Shown: positions 34,025 to 42,567, counted from the stretch's first letter. The stretch: 64,000 bases of DNA from JAABVY01 sp964627935 (GCA_964627935.1 CAZVLB010000016.1:1-64000); one strand, 5' to 3'. A program made the numbers and translations. Notes: a model not told the origin generated them from the letters alone.

Positions 34025-34053
34025 ATTTAAGGCTGTTATTGCGGATATGAAAA
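34025..34053 (-). promoter_or_regulatory. Probable near-leaderless promoter of the ECF ATPase
   Basis: Minus-strand TTTTCA (34048-34053) and TTAAAT (34025-34030), spacer 17 nt, with 7 nt between the -10 box and the ATG. The gene lies directly after the gcv terminator, so it needs its own promoter. Confidence 0.4.
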
Positions 34054-34082
34054 TAAAAAAAGGCGCCCATCCGGACGCCTTA
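34054..34082 (-). terminator. Intrinsic terminator of the gcv operon
   Basis: Minus-strand stem AAGGCGTCC/GGGCGCCTT around GGAT, with one G-T pair, followed by a run of seven Ts. It lies about 20 nt after the gcvPB stop. Confidence 0.9.
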
Positions 34083-34100
34083 TGAGCAAAAAGTATATAT

Positions 34101-35552
34101 CTACTTATCTTCTGTCCAGGCCACATCAGCCATTTTGGCCGCCAGAACCTCATCAAGTTTTCTGACCGGTGTATTATGCGGCGAGGATTTTACAAATTCC
34201 GGATCCTCTTCAATCTCTTTATCAATTGCCAGTAATGTCTCGGCAAAGAAATCGAGTGTCTCCCTGGTTTCGGTTTCAGTCGGCTCGATCATCATCGCCT
34301 CATTGACAATCAAGGGGAAATACACTGTCGGAGAATGAATGCCGAAATCCAGAAGTCGTTTGGCGATATCCATCGTACGTGCGCCCTTCTTCTTCTGCCA
34401 GGCGCCTGAAATAACGAACTCATGCATACAGTGACGGTCAAACGGCAGATGATAAACATCCTTGACCTTTTCTTTCAGGTAATTGGCATTGACAATCGCC
34501 GCCTCGGCAACCTCGCGCAAACCATCAGATCCATTGCTTAGAATATAGGCATAGGCCCGGACCATATTGCTGAAATTGCCATAAAAGCTATGCAACCGTC
34601 CAATCGAATCCGGCATATCAAAATCGAGATAATATTTATCGCCGTCTTTTTCGACCATGGGCTTTGGCAGAAACGGCTCCAGGCGTTCAGAAACTCCAAC
34701 CGCCCCGGCGCCCGGTCCACCGCCGCCATGCGGGGTGGAGAATGTCTTATGCAGATTAAAATGCACACAATCGAAACCCATCTCCCCCGGCTTGGCGATA
34801 CCCAGCAGAGCATTCAGGTTGGCGCCGTCCATATACATCAGGGCATCATGCTTACGGCAAATTTCCGCGATTTCCTTGATGTCCGATTCGAACAGGCCCA
34901 ATGTGTTTGGATTGGTCAGCATCACTCCGGCGGTCTGATCATCGATGACTTTCTTCATCTCCTCAGCCGAGACAATACCATCCTCGCTGGACTGAATCTG
35001 CACCGGCCTGTAGCCTGCAAATGTCACCGAGGCCGGATTTGTGCCATGTGCCGAATCCGGAATTATCACGGTTTCCTTATCATTACCCTTCTTTTGATGA
35101 TACTGCCGAATCATCAGAAGCCCGGCGAATTCACCCTGAGCACCTGCGGCGGGTTGCAATGATACCCGCTTCATACCTGCGATCTCGGACAGCATTTCTG
35201 ACAGATGATACATCAGCGCCAATGCGCCCTGTACCGTTCGTTCCGGACGATAGGGATGAATCTGCGCAAAGCCCTCATAGCGGGCCACAGCTTCATTCAC
35301 GCGCGGATTGTATTTCATGGTACACGACCCGAGCGGGTAAAAGCCCTTGTCGATATGATGGTTTTTGGCCGAGAGACGGGTAAAATGACGCATCACCTCA
35401 TTCTCGGAAATCTCGGGCAACCCGGGAGGGTCGCTGCGCATATTTTCCCTGCCCAGCATTTCCTCGATATTATCATCGAATCCTTCTTCGAGGCTGATAT
35501 ATTTATGGGCACGGCCCTTATGTGAAAGTTCAAAGATGGTCGGTTCAATCAT
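34101..35552 (-). CDS. gcvPB: Glycine dehydrogenase (decarboxylating) subunit 2
   Basis: 483 residues. The PLP Lys lies in HFNLHKTFSTPHGGGGPG (about 267). Upstream motifs GSCTMKYNPRVNE, QPAAGAQGEFAGL and DSAHGTNPASV are canonical for the PLP-binding half of the split P-protein. With GcvPA it decarboxylates glycine and loads the aminomethyl group on GcvH. It is the last gene of gcvH-gcvPA-x-y-gcvPB; gcvT is not in the window. Confidence 0.96.
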   Translation of the reverse strand: MIEPTIFELSHKGRAHKYISLEEGFDDNIEEMLGRENMRSDPPGLPEISENEVMRHFTRLSAKNHHIDKGFYPLGSCTMKYNPRVNEAVARYEGFAQIHPYRPERTVQGALALMYHLSEMLSEIAGMKRVSLQPAAGAQGEFAGLLMIRQYHQKKGNDKETVIIPDSAHGTNPASVTFAGYRPVQIQSSEDGIVSAEEMKKVIDDQTAGVMLTNPNTLGLFESDIKEIAEICRKHDALMYMDGANLNALLGIAKPGEMGFDCVHFNLHKTFSTPHGGGGPGAGAVGVSERLEPFLPKPMVEKDGDKYYLDFDMPDSIGRLHSFYGNFSNMVRAYAYILSNGSDGLREVAEAAIVNANYLKEKVKDVYHLPFDRHCMHEFVISGAWQKKKGARTMDIAKRLLDFGIHSPTVYFPLIVNEAMMIEPTETETRETLDFFAETLLAIDKEIEEDPEFVKSSPHNTPVRKLDEVLAAKMADVAWTEDK

Positions 35553-35557
35553 GGCTC

Positions 35558-36544
35558 TTATTTCTTCTCTTTCATTTCCTCTTCAACTTCGGTGACTTTC
35601 CCCTGCGCCCATTCATTCATCTCAGAATCCGGGAATTCCTCAACGAATGTCTTATAGAGTTCGAGCGCTTTTTTAAATTCACCGTTCTTATGATATGTAT
35701 ATGGAATCATCGCCGCGGCGTAGTCAATATCATCGCTTGCGGGATAATTCTCTTCAAAATCCTCATACAATTTAATCGCCTTGTCAACCTGGCCATCACG
35801 ACGATATACAGCCGCGGCCGCCAGGTAAGCATCATCCAGCTGATCGCTTTCCGGGAATTTCTCGGCGGTCTGGAAATACATCTTCACCGCTTCTTCGACT
35901 TCGCCGTCTCGACGTTTCAACCCGGCCAGCGACATCCAGGCATCATCACTTAAGCCTGACTCATTTGCCGAGTCAAGGCTGATTATCCTGCCATAATAAT
36001 AACGGGCATTGGCCATATCGTTCTTGTATTCATAATTCTGCGCGATACTGCTGTAAAGCTCGAGGCTGTCCGGATATTTTACCGCCTTGGAAAGCAAATC
36101 ATCGAGAGTATTGCGATTTGTGAACAAATCCAGTACAGCCGGGATAAAGCTTTCCGGCGGATAATAGCCGACCAGTCGATCAACTTCAGCGCCATTGGGC
36201 CGGGTGAATACCATAGTCGGGAAGCCGACCACACCGTATTTTTTTGCAATCGCGGTATCTTCATCAGCATTTGTTTTTACGAATACGAGCGAATTTGACA
36301 TGGTAGCGATCAATGGATCTCCGAATGTAGCGCTATCCAAGCGCCTGCACCAGCTTCACCAGTCGGTATAGAATTCTATCAGCATATAGCGGTCTTCGGC
36401 CGCAGCTTTCTGAAGCGCCTCATGGTAATCGGTATACCAGGCAATCGTGTCAGGCTCTTCCTGCTCGGACTCACCTTCCTGGCCAAGCAGGTTGAGGCTG
36501 AATGCCAGAAGCAAGACAAGCATGAATATCAGACGCTTTTTCAT
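35558..36544 (-). CDS. Candidate selenoprotein: exported thioredoxin-like domain plus TPR repeats (in-frame TGA)
   Basis: One frame of 329 codons from ATG 36544 to the stop at 35558, broken only by TGA at 36356-36358. Reading through gives 328 residues: a signal peptide (about 1-21), a thioredoxin fold with LIEFYTDW-U63-SWC66-RRLD, the cis-Pro segment VVGFPTMVF, and four to five TPR units (about 160-325). The TGA falls exactly on the first redox Cys of the usual DWCxWC motif, so selenocysteine (UxxC) is the likely reading; a hairpin follows at the bSECIS distance. A nonsense mutation or sequencing error is the alternative. It sits between gcvPA/DUF2007 and gcvPB, with an own ribosome-binding site GGAGTAGGAG. 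Confidence 0.75.
36325..36358 (-). promoter_or_regulatory. Candidate bacterial SECIS element
   Basis: After the TGA (36356-36358), minus-strand GCGCU (36344-36340) pairs with AGCGC (36334-36330) around loop UGGAU; an outer GUG/CAU pair set adds a second helix after a small internal loop. The loop guanosines are 18-19 nt after the UGA. This fits the known bSECIS rule of a guanosine in a small apical loop 16-37 nt downstream. Folding was done by hand. Confidence 0.55.
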
Positions 36545-36552
36545 GAAAACTC

Positions 36553-36855
36553 CTACTCCGCCCCCACGACCTGGATTTTTATCTGCTCGGCTTCTTCATA
36601 ATGCTTCCAGGGCACATAGAAAATCGCATCTTCATTGGATGGATTGAATATGCCTGTCGACATTACCATACCACGGCCCAATAGGCCGCCGCTTAATTTG
36701 CATTGATGAGGTATTCCCGCCGCCTTCAATGTTTCACGCAGAAAATCGGTATTCAATCGCGAATACGATTTGTAAAGCAGCACCAGCTCATCGGGATCAT
36801 GTTTGCATGGTTTGGCCACGAAATCATCATCCTCATTTCTCAGTTCATCCATCAT
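36553..36855 (-). CDS. DUF2007-type small protein
   Basis: 100 residues. The stretch DELVLLYKSYSRLNTDFLRETLKAAGIPH followed by a loop with GMVMSTGIF and then DAIFYVPWKHYEEA is the DUF2007 (putative signal-transducing, ferredoxin-like fold) pattern. It has two cysteines (PCKHD, HQCKL) and no signal peptide. It starts 6 nt after gcvPA ends and precedes the thioredoxin-TPR gene by 8 nt, so it is in the gcv operon. Role unknown. Confidence 0.72.
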   Translation of the reverse strand: MMDELRNEDDDFVAKPCKHDPDELVLLYKSYSRLNTDFLRETLKAAGIPHQCKLSGGLLGRGMVMSTGIFNPSNEDAIFYVPWKHYEEAEQIKIQVVGAE

Positions 36856-36861
36856 GGTATT

Positions 36862-38226
36862 TTAACTCACACTCACTTGCGATGATTTGATTACTCTTTT
36901 GGCGGCATTGATGTATTGATCGAGCTCTTCTTTGGTCCGTTTCTCAGTAACACAGACCAGTAATTCACCCTTGCGCTTCGGCTCAAATAAGGATAGCGCC
37001 ACGCCCGGATGAATATTCTCCTTTTCCATCATCAGGATGAAATCATCCGCATCGACAGGCAGTCTGAGCAGAAATTCATTAAAGAATCTGCCCCTGTGCA
37101 CCAGCTCTATGCCTTCAATAGAGGTTAGTTTATCTGCCAGATAATGCGCCTTCTTTACCGCCTCCGTGGCCGCTTCACGGGCACCGCTTTCACCCAGAAG
37201 TGTCAGGTGAACAGTGGCCGCCAGGGCACACAGGGCCTGATTGGTGCAGATATTCGAGGTCGCTTTGTCGCGCCGGATATGCTGTTCACGGGTCTGCAGT
37301 GTCAGGCAGTAGCCGACATTGCCATCGATATCTTTTGTGCGTGCCGCCAGACGGCCGGGGATTCTGCGCATCAGTTTTTTCTTCACCGCAAAATAGCCGA
37401 CATAGGGACCGCCGTAGTTCATGGCGTTGCCGAAGACCTGCATCTCGCCCACCGCGATATCCGCCTCGGCTTCTCCTGCAGGAGTAAGCAGGGCCAGGCT
37501 GAACGGATTGGCCGCGACCACATACATGGATTTGCTTTCCTTTATAATCTCGCCGGCAGCCTTGATATTCTCGATCAGGCCGTAAAAATTGGGCGACTGA
37601 ATCAAAACACATGCGGCATTGTCCAGATCGAGATCTTTCAGTTTCTCGACATCCATTAGGCCGTCCTTTTGGGGCAGGGTTTCGATCTGCAGATTCATAC
37701 CCGATGTATAGGTCCTGATAACATCGACATAGGTTGGATGAAGACCGGCCGCCAGATAGACTTTTTTATTGCCGGTCTGGGAAAGCGCCAGGAGAATCGC
37801 CTCGGCGGCGGCCGATGCGCCGTCATACATCGAGGCGTTGGCGATATCCATCCCGGCCAGGCGGCAAACCAGTGACTGGAATTCGTAGATAGTCTGCAAG
37901 GTACCCTGCGAGACCTCAGCCTGATACGGTGTATAGGCAGTCAGGAATTCCGAGCGGGATAAGATCGTATCCACCACGGCAGGCAGGTAATGATCATAAG
38001 CCCCCGCGCCCATAAAGCAAACCATGTTGTCGCATCCGACTGAAAGGCGCGACAGCCTTTTAAGCACCGAAATGACCTCGAACTCCGGCTTACCGGGAGG
38101 CAGATCGAGCGGCCTTTTAAGGCGCAGGCTCTCGGGAATTTCCTGTATTAAATCTTCAAAACCGGAGACTCCAATCTCCTCCAGCATTTTCTTGCGTTCT
38201 GATTCAGAACCGGAAACATAGCTCAT
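36862..38226 (-). CDS. gcvPA: Glycine dehydrogenase (decarboxylating) subunit 1
   Basis: 454 residues. Family motifs: FMGAGAYDHYLPAVVD, FLTAYTPYQAEVSQGTLQ, YEFQSLVCRLAGMDIANAS and MNYGGPYVGYFA. This is the N-terminal half of the P-protein, which lacks the PLP Lys and works with GcvPB. It starts 4 nt after gcvH ends. Confidence 0.96.
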   Translation of the reverse strand: MSYVSGSESERKKMLEEIGVSGFEDLIQEIPESLRLKRPLDLPPGKPEFEVISVLKRLSRLSVGCDNMVCFMGAGAYDHYLPAVVDTILSRSEFLTAYTPYQAEVSQGTLQTIYEFQSLVCRLAGMDIANASMYDGASAAAEAILLALSQTGNKKVYLAAGLHPTYVDVIRTYTSGMNLQIETLPQKDGLMDVEKLKDLDLDNAACVLIQSPNFYGLIENIKAAGEIIKESKSMYVVAANPFSLALLTPAGEAEADIAVGEMQVFGNAMNYGGPYVGYFAVKKKLMRRIPGRLAARTKDIDGNVGYCLTLQTREQHIRRDKATSNICTNQALCALAATVHLTLLGESGAREAATEAVKKAHYLADKLTSIEGIELVHRGRFFNEFLLRLPVDADDFILMMEKENIHPGVALSLFEPKRKGELLVCVTEKRTKEELDQYINAAKRVIKSSQVSVS

Positions 38227-38230
38227 GTCT

Positions 38231-38611
38231 TTATTGCTCCACCATTTCCTTGTATTCGGCGGCGTCCATTAACTCATCAACTTCCGATGGATCGGATAAT
38301 TTGATCTTGATCATCCAGCCGTCGCCGTAGCACGATGAATTTACCAGCCCGGCCTCATCCTCGAGCTTGGAATTAACTTCCACTATCTCGCCCGAGACCG
38401 GAACATACAATTCACTAACCGCTTTTACGGCCTCGATTGTTCCAAAAGCCTCCATCTGTTTGAAGGTATCGTCGGCTTCGGGAAGTTCGACAAAGACTAC
38501 ATCCCCCAGCTCGTTCTGGGCATAATCAGTGATTCCTATCGTGGCCACATCGCCATCGACACTCACCCACTCATGTTCCTTCGAGTATTTAAGATCTTTC
38601 GGGAATTCCAT
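38231..38611 (-). CDS. gcvH: Glycine cleavage system H protein
   Basis: 126 residues. HEWVSVDGDVATIGITDYAQ and GDVVFVELPE lead to the lipoyl-lysine in IEAVKAVSELY (about 64), then PVSGEIVEVN. It shuttles the aminomethyl group between P, T and L proteins. GGAGGAAAG precedes the ATG. First gene of the gcv run, 39 nt after accC. Confidence 0.97.
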   Translation of the reverse strand: MEFPKDLKYSKEHEWVSVDGDVATIGITDYAQNELGDVVFVELPEADDTFKQMEAFGTIEAVKAVSELYVPVSGEIVEVNSKLEDEAGLVNSSCYGDGWMIKIKLSDPSEVDELMDAAEYKEMVEQ

Positions 38612-38650
38612 CTTTCCTCCATTAACTTTTATATAGCCGTGTTATGTACT

Positions 38651-40003
38651 CTATTTATTTCCATCCCATTTAAATGTCTCGATATATTTGGTAGAATACT
38701 TCCCCGACTGAAACACGGGGTCATCGATAACCGCCTGCTGGAAAGGTATCGTGGTCGCCACACCCTCGATCACGAATTCGCTCAGGGCCCGGCGCATTTT
38801 CATAATCGCACCGTCGCGGGTTTTGGCATGCGTGATCAATTTGGCGATCATGGAATCATAAAAGGGCGGTATGACATACTTGGCGTATGCATGAGTATCC
38901 ACGCGAACTCCATGGCCCCCGGGAACGTGGAATGATGTTATCTGGCCCGGGGAGGGTCGGAAATTTTTGGTTGGGTCCTCGGCATTGATTCGGCATTCAA
39001 TCGCATGCCCGGATATCTTGATATCCTCCTGCCGAAGCTTCAACTCCTCCCCTGCCGCAACCACTAACTGCTGACGGATCAAATCGACATCAGTGACCTC
39101 TTCCGATACCGGATGTTCCACCTGTATGCGGGTATTCATTTCCATAAAGTAGAAACTGCCATCCTCATCCAGCAGGAATTCAATCGTACCGGCGTTATGG
39201 TAATTGGCCGCCTGCGCGCCGGAAATGGCCGCCTGGCCCATCTTTTCACGGATTTCGGGTGTCAGGGCCGGGGATGGTGATTCCTCGATCAACTTTTGGT
39301 GACGGCGCTGGATGGTGCAGTCCCTTTCGCCCAGATGAATGACATTGCCATGCTGGTCAGCCAGGATTTGTATCTCCACATGACGGGGCTGGGCAACAAA
39401 TTTCTCGATATATACATCAGAATTCTTAAAGGAGGCACCCGCCTCCATACGGGCTGTGGTAAAAGCCGACTTCAGCCCATCCTTTTTAGTAACCACACGC
39501 ATGCCGCGTCCGCCTCCTCCGGCAGAGGCCTTGATTATAATCGGGTAGCCGATTTCCTCGGCAACCCGTTCGGCCTCGGTCAGGTTCTCGACCAGACCCT
39601 CGGAACCGGGCACCACCGGCACACCGGCCGCTTTCATCAGGCGCTTGGCGCTGGCCTTATCCCCCATCAGACGCATCGATTCGGGTGTCGGGCCGATGAA
39701 TATCAGCCCGCAGGAATTGACGATTTCCGCGAAATCGGCATTTTCGGCCAGGAAACCGTAGCCGGGATGAATTGCGTCGCAATTGGTTACCTCGGCGGCC
39801 GAGATAATGCGTTTGACTTCCAGGTATGATTCGGCCGATTGCGGCGGCCCGATACAGACCTCCTCATCGGCAAAGCGCACATGCAGGCTGTCCAGATCGG
39901 CCTCGGAATAGACAGCCACTGTGCGGATGCCCATTTCCTTGCAGGCGCGGATGATCCGCAGGGCAATTTCGCCACGATTTGCTATAAGCACTTTTTTAAA
40001 CAT
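38651..40003 (-). CDS. accC: Biotin carboxylase subunit of acetyl-CoA carboxylase
   Basis: 450 residues, full length. KVLIANRGEIALRII, GYGFLAENADFA, the ATP-grasp loop SAGGGGRGMRVV, GERDCTIQRRHQK and EMNTRIQVEHPVSE are intact. It carboxylates the biotin of AccB. Normally next to accB; here accB is 2 kb upstream beyond pilT and IS debris. TATAAT ends 8 nt before the ATG and there is no Shine-Dalgarno sequence. Confidence 0.97.
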   Translation of the reverse strand: MFKKVLIANRGEIALRIIRACKEMGIRTVAVYSEADLDSLHVRFADEEVCIGPPQSAESYLEVKRIISAAEVTNCDAIHPGYGFLAENADFAEIVNSCGLIFIGPTPESMRLMGDKASAKRLMKAAGVPVVPGSEGLVENLTEAERVAEEIGYPIIIKASAGGGGRGMRVVTKKDGLKSAFTTARMEAGASFKNSDVYIEKFVAQPRHVEIQILADQHGNVIHLGERDCTIQRRHQKLIEESPSPALTPEIREKMGQAAISGAQAANYHNAGTIEFLLDEDGSFYFMEMNTRIQVEHPVSEEVTDVDLIRQQLVVAAGEELKLRQEDIKISGHAIECRINAEDPTKNFRPSPGQITSFHVPGGHGVRVDTHAYAKYVIPPFYDSMIAKLITHAKTRDGAIMKMRRALSEFVIEGVATTIPFQQAVIDDPVFQSGKYSTKYIETFKWDGNK

Positions 40004-40011
40004 GGCGCAAT

Positions 40012-40038
40012 ATTATAAACATACATACCGTTTGGCAA
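40012..40038 (-). promoter_or_regulatory. Probable near-leaderless promoter of accC-gcv
   Basis: Perfect minus-strand TATAAT (40012-40017) with TTGCCA (40033-40038) at a short 15-nt spacing (TTGACT at 40038-40043 would be 20 nt). Eight nt separate the -10 box from the accC ATG. Confidence 0.5.
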
Positions 40039-40132
40039 GTCAATTCTTGGAAAGTATTGGAGGGTTTTGAATTCGGGGAAATCCGCTTTGCAGACAAGAC
40101 GGGATTGAAAATGGAAGCAATCGGATGCCGGA

Positions 40133-40393
40133 CTATTTCAAAAGGATCATCTTTCTTGAAGACTCAACCCTATCTCCTTTTAAACGATACAAATACATGC
40201 CGCTGGCAACCTCCCGGCCATTGTCTTGCTTCTCAAAAGCTCTGTGAGAATCCTTCAAAAACTTGTCCCGCCAGATATAGTACTGGTTCTGGCTGATCTC
40301 ATACTCGCTGCAAAGTTCACTGATCGGACGACCTGAAAGACCCTCCAGCACTATCCGGGCCTTCGTCTTCGAATCCCATTTCCTGCGCTTCAT
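40133..40393 (-). pseudogene. IS3-type orfA fragment fused to the C-terminal sorting tail of a disrupted surface protein
   Basis: 86-codon frame from ATG 40393 (AAGGAGG 8 nt upstream). Residues 1-56 are an IS3/IS911 OrfA helix-turn-helix (RKWDSKTKARIVLEGLSG, SELCSEYEISQNQYYIWRD). From about residue 57 the frame switches to DNGREVASGMYLYRLKGD ending in SSRKMILLK, the typical FlgD-Ig/T9SS-like C-terminal tail of secreted FCB proteins. The two parts do not belong together: a deletion joined transposase debris to the end of another gene. No orfB is present. Confidence 0.75.
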
Positions 40394-40445
40394 GACTGAA
40401 TCCTCCTTCGTGAATCCAGTCACTATTTACTCTCTTAACAATCTT
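40226..40445 (-). mobile_element. Truncated IS3-family element (left end plus partial orfA)
   Basis: Contains the upstream end of orfA with its ribosome-binding site and a possible outer terminus near 40440-40460 (TGCCCCCTGTTAATTGAC on the minus strand). The element lacks the rest of orfA, all of orfB and the other end. Exact border is a guess. Confidence 0.55.
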
Positions 40446-40447
40446 TG

Positions 40448-40681
40448 TCAATTAACAGGGGGCAGTATAACTTCCTCATATTTCTTGAGAGCTATATGGT
40501 ACTGTTTATTTCTTAGTAGAGCTTTAGTTTCATCTGTTTTATCTGAAATTATATTATAAATTCGCCTTTTAGCTATCCATCGACGAAAACTCTCCACTAA
40601 GACAATTATTAATCCGGCCGAAACGGCTGTTAGCAAAGGATGCTGCTCAATCCAATCAATGAGGCTTATCAAGGAATCCAT
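40448..40681 (-). CDS. Small membrane-anchored protein, probably truncated by the IS
   Basis: 77 residues: one membrane helix (about 15-32, LLTAVSAGLIIVLVES), a basic stretch (FRRWIAKRRI), then a start of a TPR-like helix pair (LRNKQYHIALKKYEEVIL). The frame ends with PPVN and a stop exactly where IS-like sequence begins, so the original protein was likely longer. Not otherwise recognised. GTAGGAT before the ATG is a modest ribosome-binding site. Confidence 0.45.
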   Translation of the reverse strand: MDSLISLIDWIEQHPLLTAVSAGLIIVLVESFRRWIAKRRIYNIISDKTDETKALLRNKQYHIALKKYEEVILPPVN

Positions 40682-40800
40682 ATCCTACCAAGAATAGTGA
40701 CATTAGGTTGATTGACGAAAATTCCATCTTAAAATATTAACAATAAAACCTAATAAGGCAATCACAATCAGATAAAAGATTATTGGATTTCTGTACCACA

Positions 40801-40829
40801 AAAAAAGGCCGCATTGAATACGGCCTTTT
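40801..40829 (-). terminator. Intrinsic terminator after pilT
   Basis: Minus-strand AAAAGGCCGTATTCAATGCGGCCTT-type hairpin (stem AAGGCCG/CGGCCTT with G-T tolerance) followed by seven Ts, about 30 nt after the pilT stop. The A-rich flank makes it potentially bidirectional. Confidence 0.85.
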
Positions 40830-40856
40830 AATTGAAAAATCATGGGGATCTAGAGA

Positions 40857-41981
40857 TCAATATTTATCGAATTCATCCTCTTTCTGGTATTCGGTCCAGC
40901 CACGATCGGATGCGCCGGTGATACCCTTCAGCCTGAGATCGAAATCCTCCGGGTTTGTGGCCTGGGTCATCGCCTCCTCATAGGATATGATGCCCTGCCT
41001 GTAAAGCTTCATGATCGACTGATCGAATGACTGCATACCATACTGTACAGAACCGGATTCCACCAGGTCGATAATATCCATAGTTTTCTCCGGGCTCATC
41101 AGGCATTCGCGAATCGAGGCGGTGCCGATCATCACCTCAACCGCCGGAACTCGACCGGCACGGTCGGATCGTCCCAGGAGCCTCTGGCAGATGATGGCCT
41201 TGAGCGTACCGGCCAGGAGCAACCTGACCTGGCTGTGCTGATGAGGCGGGAAAAACGAAATAATACGTGAAATCGTTTCAATCGTATTCATCGTATGCAA
41301 TGTTGTCAGAACAAAATGCCCCGTATCGGCGGCCGACAATGCAGTCGACATCGTATCCGCATCACGAATCTCACCGATCAGAATCGTATCCGGATCCTGA
41401 CGGAAGGCATGGCGAAGCGCGGAACTGAATGATGGCGTATCGCCACCCACCTCGCGCTGCGAGATTATACATTCTTTATCACGGTAGATATACTCGATCG
41501 GGTCCTCGACTGTCAGGATATTATCCTTACGGGTTTCATTGATATGCTCGATCATCGAGGCCAATGTGGTCGACTTACCCGAACCGGTCGTACCGGTGAC
41601 GATCACCAGGCCGCGACGATATTCGGCTATCTTCTGCACAATCGGCGGAAGATTGAGCTCATCGAATGTCGGCACCGTGGTATTGACCGCACGGATCGCT
41701 ATACCGACTGTGCCCCTCTGTTTGAACAGGTTGATCCTGAATCGTCCCAGCTTGGCAACCGAGAGGGCCAGGTCCATCTCGTTTCTGACCAAAAATCTTT
41801 TCTGCTGTTCCGGGGTCAAAATCTGATTGAGAATATCGCCCATATCATCTTTTGCGATGGGCGGGGTATTTATGGGTGTCAGGACACCATCGACACGCAA
41901 AGTAGGCTTGATTCCGACCCGCAAATGCAAATCGGAGGAACCCTTCTGCAGCATCTCCACCAGCATCTGGCGCAGATTCAT
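40857..41981 (-). CDS. pilT: Type IV pilus retraction ATPase PilT
   Basis: 374 residues from ATG 41981, chosen because AAGGAGG lies 6 nt upstream (a GTG two codons earlier abuts it). PilT-type start (LRQMLVEMLQKGSSDLHLRVG), Walker A GTTGSGKSTT, Asp box TVEDPIEYIY, Walker B ILIGEIRDADT, His box LTTLHTMNTIET. It powers pilus retraction for twitching. No other pil gene is in the window, and it splits accB from accC. Confidence 0.94.
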   Translation of the reverse strand: MNLRQMLVEMLQKGSSDLHLRVGIKPTLRVDGVLTPINTPPIAKDDMGDILNQILTPEQQKRFLVRNEMDLALSVAKLGRFRINLFKQRGTVGIAIRAVNTTVPTFDELNLPPIVQKIAEYRRGLVIVTGTTGSGKSTTLASMIEHINETRKDNILTVEDPIEYIYRDKECIISQREVGGDTPSFSSALRHAFRQDPDTILIGEIRDADTMSTALSAADTGHFVLTTLHTMNTIETISRIISFFPPHQHSQVRLLLAGTLKAIICQRLLGRSDRAGRVPAVEVMIGTASIRECLMSPEKTMDIIDLVESGSVQYGMQSFDQSIMKLYRQGIISYEEAMTQATNPEDFDLRLKGITGASDRGWTEYQKEDEFDKY

Positions 41982-42027
41982 ACACACCCTCCTTGAAACG
42001 GATTAGGCTGTTTTTTCTTCTTGTTTT

Positions 42028-42552
42028 TTAAGAAGTGGGTTCGACAAGGAAGAGTGTCTGGCCGAATTCAACCGGCTGAGCGTTATCCACCAGTCTCTTG
42101 ACAATACGTCCCGAGATATCCGATTCAATCTCATTCATCAGTTTCATGGCCTCGACAATACAGACCACTGTTCCCTTTTGAATCGATTGACCCACTTCCA
42201 CGTACGCGGGAGCATTGGGCTCCGGCGAAACATAGAATGTCCCCACCATCGGGGATTTAATCGGTACGTATTTATCATCGGCAGATTCGGCCGGTTCTGA
42301 AACCGCCGGCGCGGATTCTTTTGCCTGCTGGGGCACCGCCTGGGGAGTTGGCTGAGGGGCTGATTCCTGCCTGGGCGGGGCTTGCGGCACCACCACCTCG
42401 GTCAGCGCGCCGCCTGATGAATGGCCGTTGCCCGAAGCCGGGGCATAGCGTTTGGTGATCTTGACACGTCGGCCCCAACTGGTGACCTCAAGCTGCGCTA
42501 TATCCGATTCCTCAACAAGCTTAACCAGCTTTCTAATCATTGATTCCAGCAT
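42028..42552 (-). CDS. accB: Biotin carboxyl carrier protein of acetyl-CoA carboxylase
   Basis: 174 residues from ATG 42552 (AGGTGG 9 nt upstream; ATG 42561 abuts that site). N-terminal helix region MIRKLVKLVEES, a Pro/Gln/Ala-rich linker (about 50-95), then the biotinyl domain with the target Lys in VEAMKLMNEIES. Carries CO2 between AccC and AccA/D. It follows the M24 peptidase gene by 15 nt, the common pepP-accB order. Confidence 0.95.
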   Translation of the reverse strand: MLESMIRKLVKLVEESDIAQLEVTSWGRRVKITKRYAPASGNGHSSGGALTEVVVPQAPPRQESAPQPTPQAVPQQAKESAPAVSEPAESADDKYVPIKSPMVGTFYVSPEPNAPAYVEVGQSIQKGTVVCIVEAMKLMNEIESDISGRIVKRLVDNAQPVEFGQTLFLVEPTS

Positions 42553-42567
42553 ACTAACCATCCACCT

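Noticed and set aside
36338..36544. Thioredoxin-TPR gene as a simple pseudogene or two separate genes
   Set aside because: The downstream part begins with TTG without a ribosome-binding site and lacks the N-terminal fold; frame and motifs continue perfectly across the TGA, so selenocysteine is a better reading. Not fully excluded.
40700..40800. Short hydrophobic reading frame of about 32 residues (starts LWYRNPIIFYLIVIALLG)
   Set aside because: Its only start would lie in the pilT terminator, with no ribosome-binding site.
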